DNA from: Lysobacterales bacterium
GTDB taxonomy: Bacteria > Pseudomonadota > Gammaproteobacteria > Xanthomonadales > SZUA-5
Reading direction: 5' to 3'
Assembly (NCBI GenBank): GCA_022844135.1
Contig: JALHMG010000006.1
Location: forward strand, 107,138-171,137
DNA: 64,000 nucleotides
The notes beneath the pieces are model-generated. The model saw only the letters and a program-made list of their open reading frames with translations, was not told the DNA's origin and did no database searches. Below are positions 52,057-60,630 of the stretch, in pieces. Position 1 is the stretch's first letter; every line of letters begins with the position of its first letter. The position numbers were made by a program, and so were the translations under genes.

Positions 52057-54075
52057 CTACCAGATCGCCACGCGCTCCTCTGGCCCCTGCACCATACCGT
52101 CGCCGGCCTTGCACGAGAACGCCTTCTTGAATTCCGGCATGTTCGCCAGCGGGCCGTTGACGCGGAATTTGCCGGGCGCGTGAGGGCCGGTGTTGACCTG
52201 CATCTTCAGCGCCTCGTCGGTCCAGTTGCGGCGCCACACTTGTGCCCAGCCGAAGAAAAACCGTTGCGATGGCGTCAGGCCGTCGATCTTTTCGGCGTCT
52301 TGACCTTCCAGCGCTTTCTGTAGCGCGGCGTAGGACACCGTGAGCCCACCCAGATCCGCAATATTCTCGCCCAGGCTGACGCGGCCGTTGAGGCGCATAT
52401 CGCCGATCGCCACAAAGCGACCCGCTTGATCGACCAGCTTCTGCGCGCGCGCATCGAACTCTTTGCGATCCTGCTCAGTCCACCACATGCGCAACTGACC
52501 CTCAGAATCGAAGCGGCTGCCGGAGTCGTCGAACCCGTGCAGCAGCTCGTGGCCGATCACGGCGCCGATGGAGCCGTAGTTCAACGCATCGTCGGCGTTC
52601 TGATCGAAGAACGGCGGCTGCAAGATTCCGGCCGGGAAAACGATCTCGTTCCACAACGGGTTGTAGTACGCGTTCACCTGTTGCGGCGGCATGCCCCATT
52701 CGCTCTTGTCGATGGGCTTACCGATCTTGGCAAACTCCTCGCGCTGCTCGAAGGCAGTCAGGGCGCGCACGTTCGCGAAGTACGTGTCGGCGCTCAAGGC
52801 GACGCTGGAGTAATCGCGCCATTTGTCCGGGTAGCCGATCTTCGGTGTGAATGTGCTCCACTTCTCCAGCGCCTGCTTCTTGGTGTCCTCGCCCATCCAC
52901 TCGAGATTCTGCAGGCGCTCCTTGAGGGCAAGTTTGAGATTGCCAATCAACGCCATCATGCGCGCCTTGGCTTCCGGCGGAAAATGTTTGGCGACGAACA
53001 ACTGCCCCAGCGGTTCGCCCAGCATCGCGTTCATCTGCTCGATGGTGCGGATGTCGCGCGGCTTTTGCTCCTTTTGGCCGCGCAGCGTTTGGTCGTAGAA
53101 GCGGAAGTTCTCGTCGACGAAGGCCTTGTTCAAATAAGGCGCAGCGGTGCGCGCCAGATGCCAGGTGAGATAAGCGCGCCACGTCTCCATCGGCGTATCG
53201 ACCAACGCCGCGTCCATCTCCTTGAAGAACTGCGGATGGGAGAACGAGAACTCGTTAACGTCTTTCAGGTCGAGTGCGTCGAAATACGCCCGCCAGTCGA
53301 AGTTTGCGGTCGCTTTGCTCGCCGCTTCGACGCTCTGGATGTTGTAGCTCTTGCTTGGATCGCGCATCTCTTCGCGCGGCAAATGCGAGTTCGCAAAGCG
53401 CGTCTCAAGAGCGACGATGGCTTCCGCGCTTTCCCTCGCGGCATCTGGCTGATAGCCCGTCAACTCCAGCAATTTCGCAATGTGCTCGCGATAGGCATCG
53501 AGCTGCTTGAGCGAAGCCTCGTCGTCGCGGAGATAAAAATCGCGATTCGGCAATCCAATGCCGCCCTGAAAGGCGTACGCGATGATGCGCGTGTTGTCCT
53601 TGAGATCCTGACGCACGCCGAGGCCAAACAACATCGGCGCGCCGCTGGCATGGAAGCGCTGCACGGTTGCGACGATGCCTGCGGCATCCTGGATTTGCGC
53701 AATTTCCGCCAGATCGGCATCGATCGGCTTGGTCCCCAAGGTCTCGATGGTATCAAGATCCATCGCCGCCCTGAAAAACTGCCCCACCTGCTGCTCTGGC
53801 GATCCGGGCTTGGCATCGGCACCGGCGGCCGCTGCTCTGGCGATATCGAGCAGGCGCTGATTGTTGCGGTCTTCCAGCTCATTGAACGTGCCCCAGCTCG
53901 AATACGCCGCCGGCACCGGATTCTTCGTCAACCAGGTGCCGTTGGCATGCACATAAAAGTCGCTGCACGCACCAACGGTTCTGTCTGCGTTGGCCAGATC
54001 GATGCCGGCAGTATTGGTTTGCGCAGCGATCGGCAGCGACAAAGCGGAGGCGATAGCGAGAGCGAGCAGGCGCAT
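52057..54075 (-). CDS. M13 family metallopeptidase (neprilysin-like), exported
   Basis: This 672-residue protein has signal peptide MRLLALAIASALSLPIAAQ. It carries the M13 hallmarks: N-terminal CSDFYVHANGTWL, the zinc site IGHELLHGFDD with HExxH, the third ligand Glu in ENIADLGGL, VNAYYNP for substrate binding, and a C-terminal W. It is likely a periplasmic or secreted endopeptidase acting on small peptides. The ATG at 54075 begins the signal peptide. Confidence 0.95.
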   Translation of the reverse strand: MRLLALAIASALSLPIAAQTNTAGIDLANADRTVGACSDFYVHANGTWLTKNPVPAAYSSWGTFNELEDRNNQRLLDIARAAAAGADAKPGSPEQQVGQFFRAAMDLDTIETLGTKPIDADLAEIAQIQDAAGIVATVQRFHASGAPMLFGLGVRQDLKDNTRIIAYAFQGGIGLPNRDFYLRDDEASLKQLDAYREHIAKLLELTGYQPDAARESAEAIVALETRFANSHLPREEMRDPSKSYNIQSVEAASKATANFDWRAYFDALDLKDVNEFSFSHPQFFKEMDAALVDTPMETWRAYLTWHLARTAAPYLNKAFVDENFRFYDQTLRGQKEQKPRDIRTIEQMNAMLGEPLGQLFVAKHFPPEAKARMMALIGNLKLALKERLQNLEWMGEDTKKQALEKWSTFTPKIGYPDKWRDYSSVALSADTYFANVRALTAFEQREEFAKIGKPIDKSEWGMPPQQVNAYYNPLWNEIVFPAGILQPPFFDQNADDALNYGSIGAVIGHELLHGFDDSGSRFDSEGQLRMWWTEQDRKEFDARAQKLVDQAGRFVAIGDMRLNGRVSLGENIADLGGLTVSYAALQKALEGQDAEKIDGLTPSQRFFFGWAQVWRRNWTDEALKMQVNTGPHAPGKFRVNGPLANMPEFKKAFSCKAGDGMVQGPEERVAIW

Positions 54076-54252
54076 CGAGACATCCAAGACTTGAGGGGTC
54101 GTCGATTGTCGTCCTCACGGGCACCGTGTCCAGTGCAGGAAGTTGGGGGCACTAAAGAAACTCCGAGCACACGTATCCGGAGCGGTTGCATCGGCGATGC
54201 GTTCGTCCATCAGGCCCAACTGATCCATCGCCTCCCGGCAGCGTCGATTAAC

Positions 54253-54921
54253 TCACCACGGCAAACGCAGCCCATTGGCATGCCAGAACGTGCCGGTGTC
54301 CGCGTGGGTCAGTCGGTCGATCGATCCGAGCAGCAGCTCGGCGGACTCGTCTGCGCTGATGTCGCCGCTGCCTTGCGTCATATCGGTGCGCACGAAACCA
54401 GGATGCAGCAAGAACACCGAAATGCCGCGGTTCTTGAGGTCCAGTGCGAGCGTTTTGCCGGCCATGTTCATCGCCGCTTTGCTCATGCGATAGCCGTAGT
54501 AGCCGCCCGAGGTATTGTCCTCGACTGAGCCCATGCGGCTGGTAATCAGCGCCAGCTTGCTGCCGTCCTTGAGCGCGGGCAGCAGCGCCTCGGCGAGCAC
54601 CAGCGGGGCCAAAGCGTTGATTTCGAATTGGCGGCGAATGCCCTCGGTTTTGCTGCCGACGTTGCCGAGGATTTCGCGGTCGAGCACGCCAGCATTCAAG
54701 ATCGCGCAATCGATGGTACGCCCCGCCAGTGCTGCGCAGACGCGAGCCACGCCCTCCGCGGAGCCCAGTTCCACGCCGTCGATGATCTCAACCCCAAGAT
54801 TCTTCAGCGCATCGCTGGGCTGGCGGCAGACCGCGATAACATGATCGCCGCGGGCCTTCGCGAGTTTGCTCATCGAGAAGCCGATGCCGCGCGCGGCGCC
54901 GGTGATCAACGTGATAGACAT
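54253..54921 (-). CDS. short-chain dehydrogenase/reductase
   Basis: This 222-residue SDR has the nucleotide-binding TGAARGIG at residues 6-13, the NAG motif in LNAGVLDRE, and the catalytic YxxxK as YRMSK. It is a small single-domain oxidoreductase, perhaps related to C-factor-like SDRs. The substrate is unknown. It diverges from hemF; the 127-base gap must hold two promoters. Confidence 0.88.
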   Translation of the reverse strand: MSITLITGAARGIGFSMSKLAKARGDHVIAVCRQPSDALKNLGVEIIDGVELGSAEGVARVCAALAGRTIDCAILNAGVLDREILGNVGSKTEGIRRQFEINALAPLVLAEALLPALKDGSKLALITSRMGSVEDNTSGGYYGYRMSKAAMNMAGKTLALDLKNRGISVFLLHPGFVRTDMTQGSGDISADESAELLLGSIDRLTHADTGTFWHANGLRLPW

Positions 54922-55048
54922 AACCGCAACTCCTCGAATGGTCCGTGCATTGTGAGCGCGCAGGCCTGGCTTCGCCAGTCTTGCGCATTACACATCGCGC
55001 CGCGCGATATGTTTTGCTACCCGCTACTGTATCCAAGCGCCTGCTGAT

Positions 55049-55942
55049 ATGAACATCGACGCCGTCAAAGCCTTTCTGTTGGACCTGCAGGACCGCATCT
55101 GCGCTGCGCTGGAGACGCACGAGCCAAAGGCGCGATTTGCCGAAGACGCCTGGCAACGCAGCGAGGGCGGCGGCGGACGCACGCGCGTGCTCAAAGCGGG
55201 CGAGGTCTTCGAGCAGGCCGGCATCGGCTTTTCTGATGTTCACGGCGCTTCGCTGCCGGCGAGTGCCAGCGCACATCGACCCGAGATCTCAGGCCGGCCG
55301 TTCCGCGCGCTGGGCGTATCGCTGGTGTTGCATCCGCGCAATCCTTATCTGCCAACAACGCACATGAACGTGCGCATCTTTACCGCAGGCGATACGTTCT
55401 GGTTTGGCGGCGGCTTCGACCTGACGCCGTTTTATCCGTTCGACGAGGACATCGTGCATTGGCATCAAGTGGCGCGCGATCTGTCGGCAGCGTTCGGTGC
55501 AGACGTTTACCCGCGCTACAAGCGCTGGTGCGACGAGTACTTTTACTTGAAACACCGCGGCGAGACGCGCGGCGTCGGCGGTTTGTTCTTCGACGATTTG
55601 TCGAGCCCGGATTTCGAAACCGCGTTCGCCTATCAGCGCGCCGTGGGCGATGGCTTTCTGGATGCGTACCTGCCGCTCGTGGAGCGCCGCAAATCCGCGC
55701 CTTTCGGGACACGCGAGCGCGAGTTTCAACGCTATCGGCGCGGGCGCTATGTTGAGTTCAATCTCGTTTGGGATCGCGGCACGCTGTTTGGTTTGCAGTC
55801 CGGCGGTCGCACCGAGTCGATCCTGATGTCGCTGCCGCCGGAAGTTCGATTCGAGTACGGCTATGTGCCCGAACCCGGCAGCGCCGAGGCGCGGCTCAAA
55901 GACTATCTGCGGCCGCGCGACTGGTTAGCCGAGTTTGCATGA
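55049..55942 (+). CDS. hemF: oxygen-dependent coproporphyrinogen III oxidase
   Basis: This 297-residue enzyme performs the aerobic oxidative decarboxylation to protoporphyrinogen IX in haem synthesis. It has the [19 protein letters not shown] block, [40 protein letters not shown] and [25 protein letters not shown] reduced to its core [10 protein letters not shown]. It implies aerobic growth. It overlaps the next gene by four bases (ATGA). Confidence 0.96.
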   Translation: MNIDAVKAFLLDLQDRICAALETHEPKARFAEDAWQRSEGGGGRTRVLKAGEVFEQAGIGFSDVHGASLPASASAHRPEISGRPFRALGVSLVLHPRNPYLPTTHMNVRIFTAGDTFWFGGGFDLTPFYPFDEDIVHWHQVARDLSAAFGADVYPRYKRWCDEYFYLKHRGETRGVGGLFFDDLSSPDFETAFAYQRAVGDGFLDAYLPLVERRKSAPFGTREREFQRYRRGRYVEFNLVWDRGTLFGLQSGGRTESILMSLPPEVRFEYGYVPEPGSAEARLKDYLRPRDWLAEFA

Positions 55943-56598
55943 TCGACATCTTGCATCGCACGGCGCGCTACATCGCGCTCAACAAGCCTGCCGGGGTGAC
56001 CGTCATCCCGGCGCGCGATGAGCCGCCTGAGCTGGCATTGCGCCAGCGCGCCGAAGCTGCGCTAGGACTGCCGCTGTGGGTGGTGCATCGCCTCGATCGC
56101 GATACCAGCGGCGTGGTGTTGTTCGCGCTCGATGCAGAAACGCACCGTGCGTTGAATAGCCTGTTCGAGCATGGGCAGATCGCAAAAACGTATCTGGCGT
56201 GGGTGCGCGGCGTTCCCGAACCACGCCAGGGGCGTATCGAAGCACCGTTGATATCCGCTCGCAAGGGCAAAATGCGCCCGGCGCTGCCGGGCGAACGCGA
56301 TGCCAAAGCGGCGGCAACGCGTTATGCGGTCGAAGCTGTCGGCGAGCAGGACGGACAGCCGATCAGCCGCCTGCGCTGTTGGCCCGAGACCGGGCGCCAG
56401 CACCAGATCCGCGTGCATTTACGCAGCATCGGACATCCCATTCTAGGCGATGCGCTGTATGGCAAGGCCGTGCAATCCTGGGCGCCACGCTGTTTGCTGC
56501 ATGCGCTTGAAGTGCGGGTACCGGCGTTGCTGGGGATCGCGGAGACGATGATCGCCGCGCCGGTGCCGGCGGATATTCGAGGTCCAACAGGTAGCTAA
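55939..56598 (+). CDS. RluA-family pseudouridine synthase
   Basis: This 219-residue enzyme has the catalytic-Asp motif [24 protein letters not shown] at the start and [21 protein letters not shown] reduced to GRQHQIRVH near the end. It lacks an S4 domain, as in RluA/TruC/RluC-type short members. It isomerises a uridine in rRNA or tRNA; the site cannot be told. It is coupled to hemF by an ATGA overlap and overlaps the convergent small gene by four bases. Confidence 0.92.
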   Translation: MIDILHRTARYIALNKPAGVTVIPARDEPPELALRQRAEAALGLPLWVVHRLDRDTSGVVLFALDAETHRALNSLFEHGQIAKTYLAWVRGVPEPRQGRIEAPLISARKGKMRPALPGERDAKAAATRYAVEAVGEQDGQPISRLRCWPETGRQHQIRVHLRSIGHPILGDALYGKAVQSWAPRCLLHALEVRVPALLGIAETMIAAPVPADIRGPTGS

Positions 56599-56849
56599 GT
56601 GCCAGCGGCCCGGACCACCAGGACGATGATCAAAAAATAGCTGATCGCCACCAGCGGCAGTGCTGCCAACAACAGAGCTCGTCGCATGCGCCCCTGTTTT
56701 GCGCAGTGTATGGATGCGAATCCAATCACAACGTGCGCCGGCAGCGCACAAATGAAGCCCATCATTGCGCCCAGCTGCGCCTCAGCGCCACGCGGGTTCA
56801 CTGGCTGGGCGAGAACAAAAGATCCGAAATGGATCATCACAACACCCAT
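56595..56849 (-). CDS. small integral membrane protein downstream of smg
   Basis: From the ATG at 56849 this is an 84-residue protein with about three hydrophobic segments. The frame is open for 19 further codons to a CTG at 56906 that overlaps the smg stop as CTGA. The added residues (LRQLWLRLAVVAAIVWAVT) complete a first membrane helix and give it a positive flank, so the real start may be that CTG (103 residues). An in-frame stop lies just upstream of it. No family is recognised. Confidence 0.55.
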   Translation of the reverse strand: MGVVMIHFGSFVLAQPVNPRGAEAQLGAMMGFICALPAHVVIGFASIHCAKQGRMRRALLLAALPLVAISYFLIIVLVVRAAGT

Positions 56850-56902
56850 CGTGACGGCCCATACAATGGCCGCGACGACCGCAAGACGAAGCCACAGTTG
56901 CC

Positions 56903-57373
56903 TCAGTTCAGTGCCTCATCGTGATCGAACATCAGGTTTTCCAGCCAGGAGTAGGCAGCTTCCTGGTCGGGCTGATTGAACAACACCATCAGGATGATCC
57001 ATTTGAGCTCGTCGACGTCTACCTCACCGATGTCGAGGGCGAGTACGCGCTCCAGCACCAGCTCGCGCTGTGCGGGATCGAGCACGCCTTGCCGCTCCAG
57101 GAACATAAGGAACCCTTGGGCTTCCACATCGAGCTTTTCGGCCTCTTCGCGTGCAAGTATGCGAATCGGGGCGCCGGAGGGCGCCGCGCTCGGCAGGAAC
57201 GACGGGCGCGCATTTGCCAGCCCATCGAGCCAATTGAACGCTTTGTGGATTTCCTGCGGAGAGAAGCCGGCGTCGAGGAGTGAGGACTGCAGTCCGTCCC
57301 GATCGTCGTCGGGATCCCCAACCATCATGTTTTCGAAGAGAAAGAGCAGAACGTTCAGGACGTTTTCTTTCAT
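56903..57373 (-). CDS. smg: Smg protein (DUF494)
   Basis: This 156-residue acidic protein begins MKENVLNVLLFLFENMM and has the DUF494 pattern (LLDAGFSPQEIHKAFNWLDGL ... ILAREEAEKLDVEAQGFLMFLE ... LDIGEVDVDELKWIILMVLFNQP). The gene is a regular neighbour of dprA in proteobacteria and has been linked to DNA uptake, but its activity is not defined. It is preceded by dprA with a 49-base gap. Confidence 0.93.
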   Translation of the reverse strand: MKENVLNVLLFLFENMMVGDPDDDRDGLQSSLLDAGFSPQEIHKAFNWLDGLANARPSFLPSAAPSGAPIRILAREEAEKLDVEAQGFLMFLERQGVLDPAQRELVLERVLALDIGEVDVDELKWIILMVLFNQPDQEAAYSWLENLMFDHDEALN

Positions 57374-57422
57374 CATTCGAACCTCGCTGTGTGGTCAACC
57401 AAGAGTTTTTCGATCATCACCC

Positions 57423-58505
57423 TCATCCAGTGGCGCGGCTGTAGCTGCCGCCAGCGTTGAGAACCACTTCTCCAGCCAACTCCATGCGCAAAAGCATGGA
57501 GGAAAGCACCGGTATGGTCAACGACGTGCGCTGCGCGAGCGCGTCGATGCTGACCGGGTCGTAGCCGAGCGCCCGGCGCACGGCCACATAGTCGGGATCG
57601 TCGTCTGCATGAGTCTCGCGCGACGCCGCAGCAAGGTTCGTGGTGGTTCGCGCCTGCCAATCGCGCACGTGCGGCGTCAACTCGTCCATCACTTCTTGTG
57701 CGGTTTCGACGAGCTTTGCGCCTTCGCGAATCAACTGATGGCAGCCCTTGGCGAGCGGATTGTGGATCGACCCAGGTATGGCGAACACCTCGCGTCCTTG
57801 CTCGGTGGCGCGCCGCGCGGTGATTAACGAACCGCTACCCAGGCTCGCCTCGACCACCAATGTGCCCATCGACAATCCGCTGATGATGCGATTGCGTCTC
57901 GGGAAATGACTGCGGCGTGCGGCGCTGCCTGGCGGGAACTCGCTGACCCAGGCGCCGCTGCTGAGGATGGCCTCGGCGAGTCTTGCGTTGCTCGCGGGAT
58001 AGACCTGGTCGATGCCGGTCCCGAACACCGCGATGGTCGACCCGCAGCTTAGCGCGCCCTCGTGCGCGGCGGTATCGATACCGCTGGCGAGCCCGCTGAC
58101 GACGCAGAAGCCACGCTCAGCGAAACTTGCCGCAAAATCTTTTGCGGTGGCCAATCCGCCAGCGGTGGCGTGGCGCGAACCGACGATGGCCAATTGCGGC
58201 AGCGCTAGAGCGCTCGCCTGTCCGCGAACAAAAAGCAGCAGCGGCGCGCCGGTGGTGGCCTTGAGCAGTGTTGGGTATTCGGGGTCGGCGATCGTCAGCA
58301 CCGCAGCCTGATGGTCTTCGACCCACCGCAGATCGGACTCAGCGGAACGAATCGCGGCTGTGTGCTTGCTTGACCCGAGTTTGGCCAGCGCCAAACGATA
58401 AGCGGCGATGTGCACATCGCCGCCGGCCGCTTGTATCAGTTCATTGGCGCTGGCTGACCCGGTGTCGCATGCGCGGTACAGGGTCAGCCAGTCGATGAGC
58501 GTCAT
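57423..58505 (-). CDS. dprA: DNA-processing protein DprA
   Basis: This 360-residue protein loads RecA on incoming single-stranded DNA in natural transformation. It has the Rossmann-like DprA core with VGSRHATAGG, VSGLASGIDTAAHEGAL, GTGIDQVYPASN, FPPGSAARRSHFPRRNRIISGLS and a C-terminal DML1-type winged helix (ALGYDPVSIDALAQRTSL). It is complete, so the organism may be transformable. The start overlaps the LysM gene stop. Confidence 0.95.
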   Translation of the reverse strand: MTLIDWLTLYRACDTGSASANELIQAAGGDVHIAAYRLALAKLGSSKHTAAIRSAESDLRWVEDHQAAVLTIADPEYPTLLKATTGAPLLLFVRGQASALALPQLAIVGSRHATAGGLATAKDFAASFAERGFCVVSGLASGIDTAAHEGALSCGSTIAVFGTGIDQVYPASNARLAEAILSSGAWVSEFPPGSAARRSHFPRRNRIISGLSMGTLVVEASLGSGSLITARRATEQGREVFAIPGSIHNPLAKGCHQLIREGAKLVETAQEVMDELTPHVRDWQARTTTNLAAASRETHADDDPDYVAVRRALGYDPVSIDALAQRTSLTIPVLSSMLLRMELAGEVVLNAGGSYSRATG

Positions 58506-59686
58506 CAGATCTGTGTCGGCTCGCGTAGGCGCGCGCCGAGGTACACGGGGCGCACGCCGTTGATCACCAACCCGTAACTGACCCGATCGAAGGTGCGGAA
58601 GATCATCACGTGCCCGATGAACTCGTCCGGCAAGTCGACCATCTTGTCGCGCGGGTTGAACAGCGCACGGTATGACCCGGTGGGATAAGCGATTTCATCG
58701 ACAACGCGCTCGCCCGGCTGATAGATCGAATACACCTCACCCACTTCCAGGCCATCGACTGCGCCCTTGGAAATTACGATCACGTCGTTCGGACCTGAGG
58801 TCTTGGTGTCCACCGTTGTGCCGATCACGAACGTGTCTTCCGGCACCGACTTCGGTGGTCGCGGATAGAAATTGAGGGCGAACGGCGACTCATTCAGCGG
58901 CAGCAGCAAATCGCCATCGCGGATCTCCATATCGCTGTAGGTGACGTACAGTGTGGCCGGATCGCCCGTGCGAGCGACCGACGCGACGCCGAATTCGACC
59001 GACTCATAGCCCAAAATCTCGCCACCCGAGACCCACTCGCGCAGGCTCCAGTGCCACTGGTCGGACAACGACCACGGCGCAGACTTGACTCGACGTTCGT
59101 CGCGATTCCAAAGCCAGCCTCTGGGAACATCCGAGTAGCGCACCGTGGGGCGCGCAATCGCGAATTTGGCTCCCAGCGGTGTGTTCGGATCTAGCTGGCG
59201 CACATAGATAAGATTGCGGTCCGACGCGACCAGTCGATTTTCCTCCACTGCCATTACATACGGGGCAGCCTTGTACTCTTCCTCGCTCAGCAAGTGCGGC
59301 TTCGACAGGAAGCTGCGAATAGCCGACAGTGGCAACGGCGGGATCGGCTCCGATTCGCCTTCATCGCGCATCTTCGGTCCGACATCGGGAGCAGGCTCAG
59401 CAGAGTTGACCACCAGGTGCGGCTTGCCGTCGATATACACCAAGCTGATCACATCGCCGGGGTAGATCAGATGCGGGTTCTCGATCTGGGGGTTGGCCTG
59501 CCAGATCTCCGGCCAGTACCAGGGGTTTTTCAGGAACATTCCCGAAATGTCCCATAGCGTGTCGCCCTTTTTCACCACGTAGGTGTCAGGGTGGTCGGAA
59601 CGGACTTCGGGGCCTGCGGCGTAAACCGAGGCAGCGAAAGCGATTGCAGCAACAACTGAAAGTGCTTTTTTAAGCATGGCAGCCAT
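58505..59686 (-). CDS. exported LysM-domain protein upstream of dprA
   Basis: This 393-residue protein has a signal peptide (MLKKALSVVAAIAFAASVYA) and a LysM domain at about residues 30-85 (TYVVKKGDTLWDISGMFLKNPWYWPEIWQ ... IYPGDVISL), which binds peptidoglycan. The long remainder is beta-rich and uncharacterised. LysM-dprA-smg is a recurrent order in this group. I use the ATG at 59686; the ATG at 59677 is equally possible. The 179 bases upstream (59687-59865) show no gene. Confidence 0.88.
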   Translation of the reverse strand: MAAMLKKALSVVAAIAFAASVYAAGPEVRSDHPDTYVVKKGDTLWDISGMFLKNPWYWPEIWQANPQIENPHLIYPGDVISLVYIDGKPHLVVNSAEPAPDVGPKMRDEGESEPIPPLPLSAIRSFLSKPHLLSEEEYKAAPYVMAVEENRLVASDRNLIYVRQLDPNTPLGAKFAIARPTVRYSDVPRGWLWNRDERRVKSAPWSLSDQWHWSLREWVSGGEILGYESVEFGVASVARTGDPATLYVTYSDMEIRDGDLLLPLNESPFALNFYPRPPKSVPEDTFVIGTTVDTKTSGPNDVIVISKGAVDGLEVGEVYSIYQPGERVVDEIAYPTGSYRALFNPRDKMVDLPDEFIGHVMIFRTFDRVSYGLVINGVRPVYLGARLREPTQI

Positions 59687-59865
59687 CTGCCTGATTCCCC
59701 AGGGCTTGTTGAGTGTAGCGGAAGATTGTCTCGGTGCAAATGCACAGTTGCGACGAAATCTACAAATGCGCGAAAAAAGTCCGCAGATTGCGGGTCGCAG
59801 GTGCACAAAGCTGTTCGGCAAAGCGCTGAGAGTTCGTAGCTTATGGCCGCGACCCGCAATCGCTT

Positions 59866-60195
59866 TTAGCGCTTGACGCGCAATGCCGCCGCATACGCCA
59901 GCCGCGCCCATGGCTTGAATCGTGTTGGCGCATCGAGCGCGTCGTCGGGAACCGAGTAGTAGCTCATCGCCATCGGTTTGCCCTTGCCGTCATAAACGAA
60001 GGGCTCGCAGCCTTCGCGTTCGAATTGTGGTCGCGTCTGCGCATCGACTTTGAGGTACAGCCGCGAATCGGCGATCAATCCGACCATGCGGTCGTCGAAA
60101 TAAATGCCGTAGCCGCCAAACATCTTGCGTGCCCGCACCACGCCAAAGTCGCTGAAAAGCTCCTTGACGTACTTGACGTAAGCATCCTCAGCCAT
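59866..60195 (-). CDS. TfoX/Sxy N-terminal domain protein
   Basis: This 109-residue protein matches the N-terminal domain of TfoX/Sxy (YVKELFSDFGVVRARKMFGGYGIYFDDRMVGLIAD ... YYSVPDDAL), without the C-terminal domain of the full competence regulator. AGGAG precedes the ATG at 60195. Its role may be regulatory, but single-domain versions are uncharacterised. Its position near dprA and smg is suggestive only. Confidence 0.85.
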   Translation of the reverse strand: MAEDAYVKYVKELFSDFGVVRARKMFGGYGIYFDDRMVGLIADSRLYLKVDAQTRPQFEREGCEPFVYDGKGKPMAMSYYSVPDDALDAPTRFKPWARLAYAAALRVKR

Positions 60196-60258
60196 GCCGA
60201 TCTCCTGGGACCGCCATTGGCAATAACCTACAACGGCGAGCAGCAACCGACAACGGCA

Positions 60259-60630
60259 TCAAGCGTCGACGACGAACATGCTACGTACCCAGCGCGTTTC
60301 GCCCTGACCCATGGATACGGCATCGAAACGTTGCGGCGAGAGGCGCCATTCGGGGTGTTCTTGCACGAATTGCCGTGCGGCGGCGATCAGGCGTTTGCGT
60401 TTCCCGGCATCGATACTGGCGATGCCATCGACGAAACTGGTTCTCCCGCGATAACGCACCTCCACGAACACCAGCACCACGCCATCGCGCATCACGAGAT
60501 CGATCTCGCCTTGGCGCGTGCGGAAATTGCGCGCGACGAGTACCAATCCTGCCGACACAAGCTCGCTCATCGCTGCCGATTCGGCGCGGCTGCCTCGCAA
60601 TTGAGCGAGCCATCGCGCCAGCAGCGCCAT
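60259..60630 (-). CDS. yraN: YraN family protein (UPF0102)
   Basis: This 123-residue protein has the restriction-endonuclease-like core of UPF0102: GLVLVARNFRTRQGEIDLVMRD with the GEID acidic motif, then VFVEVRYR, an E-x-K-like EVR. It may be a Holliday-junction-related nuclease, but no activity is established. It overlaps lpoA as TGATG, the usual lpoA-yraN pairing. Confidence 0.92.
   Translation of the reverse strand: MALLARWLAQLRGSRAESAAMSELVSAGLVLVARNFRTRQGEIDLVMRDGVVLVFVEVRYRGRTSFVDGIASIDAGKRKRLIAAARQFVQEHPEWRLSPQRFDAVSMGQGETRWVRSMFVVDA

Noticed and set aside
52426..54528. 700-codon plus-strand open frame antisense to the M13 peptidase
   Set aside because: The M13 gene has signal peptide and zinc motifs; the antisense frame shows no recognisable domain.
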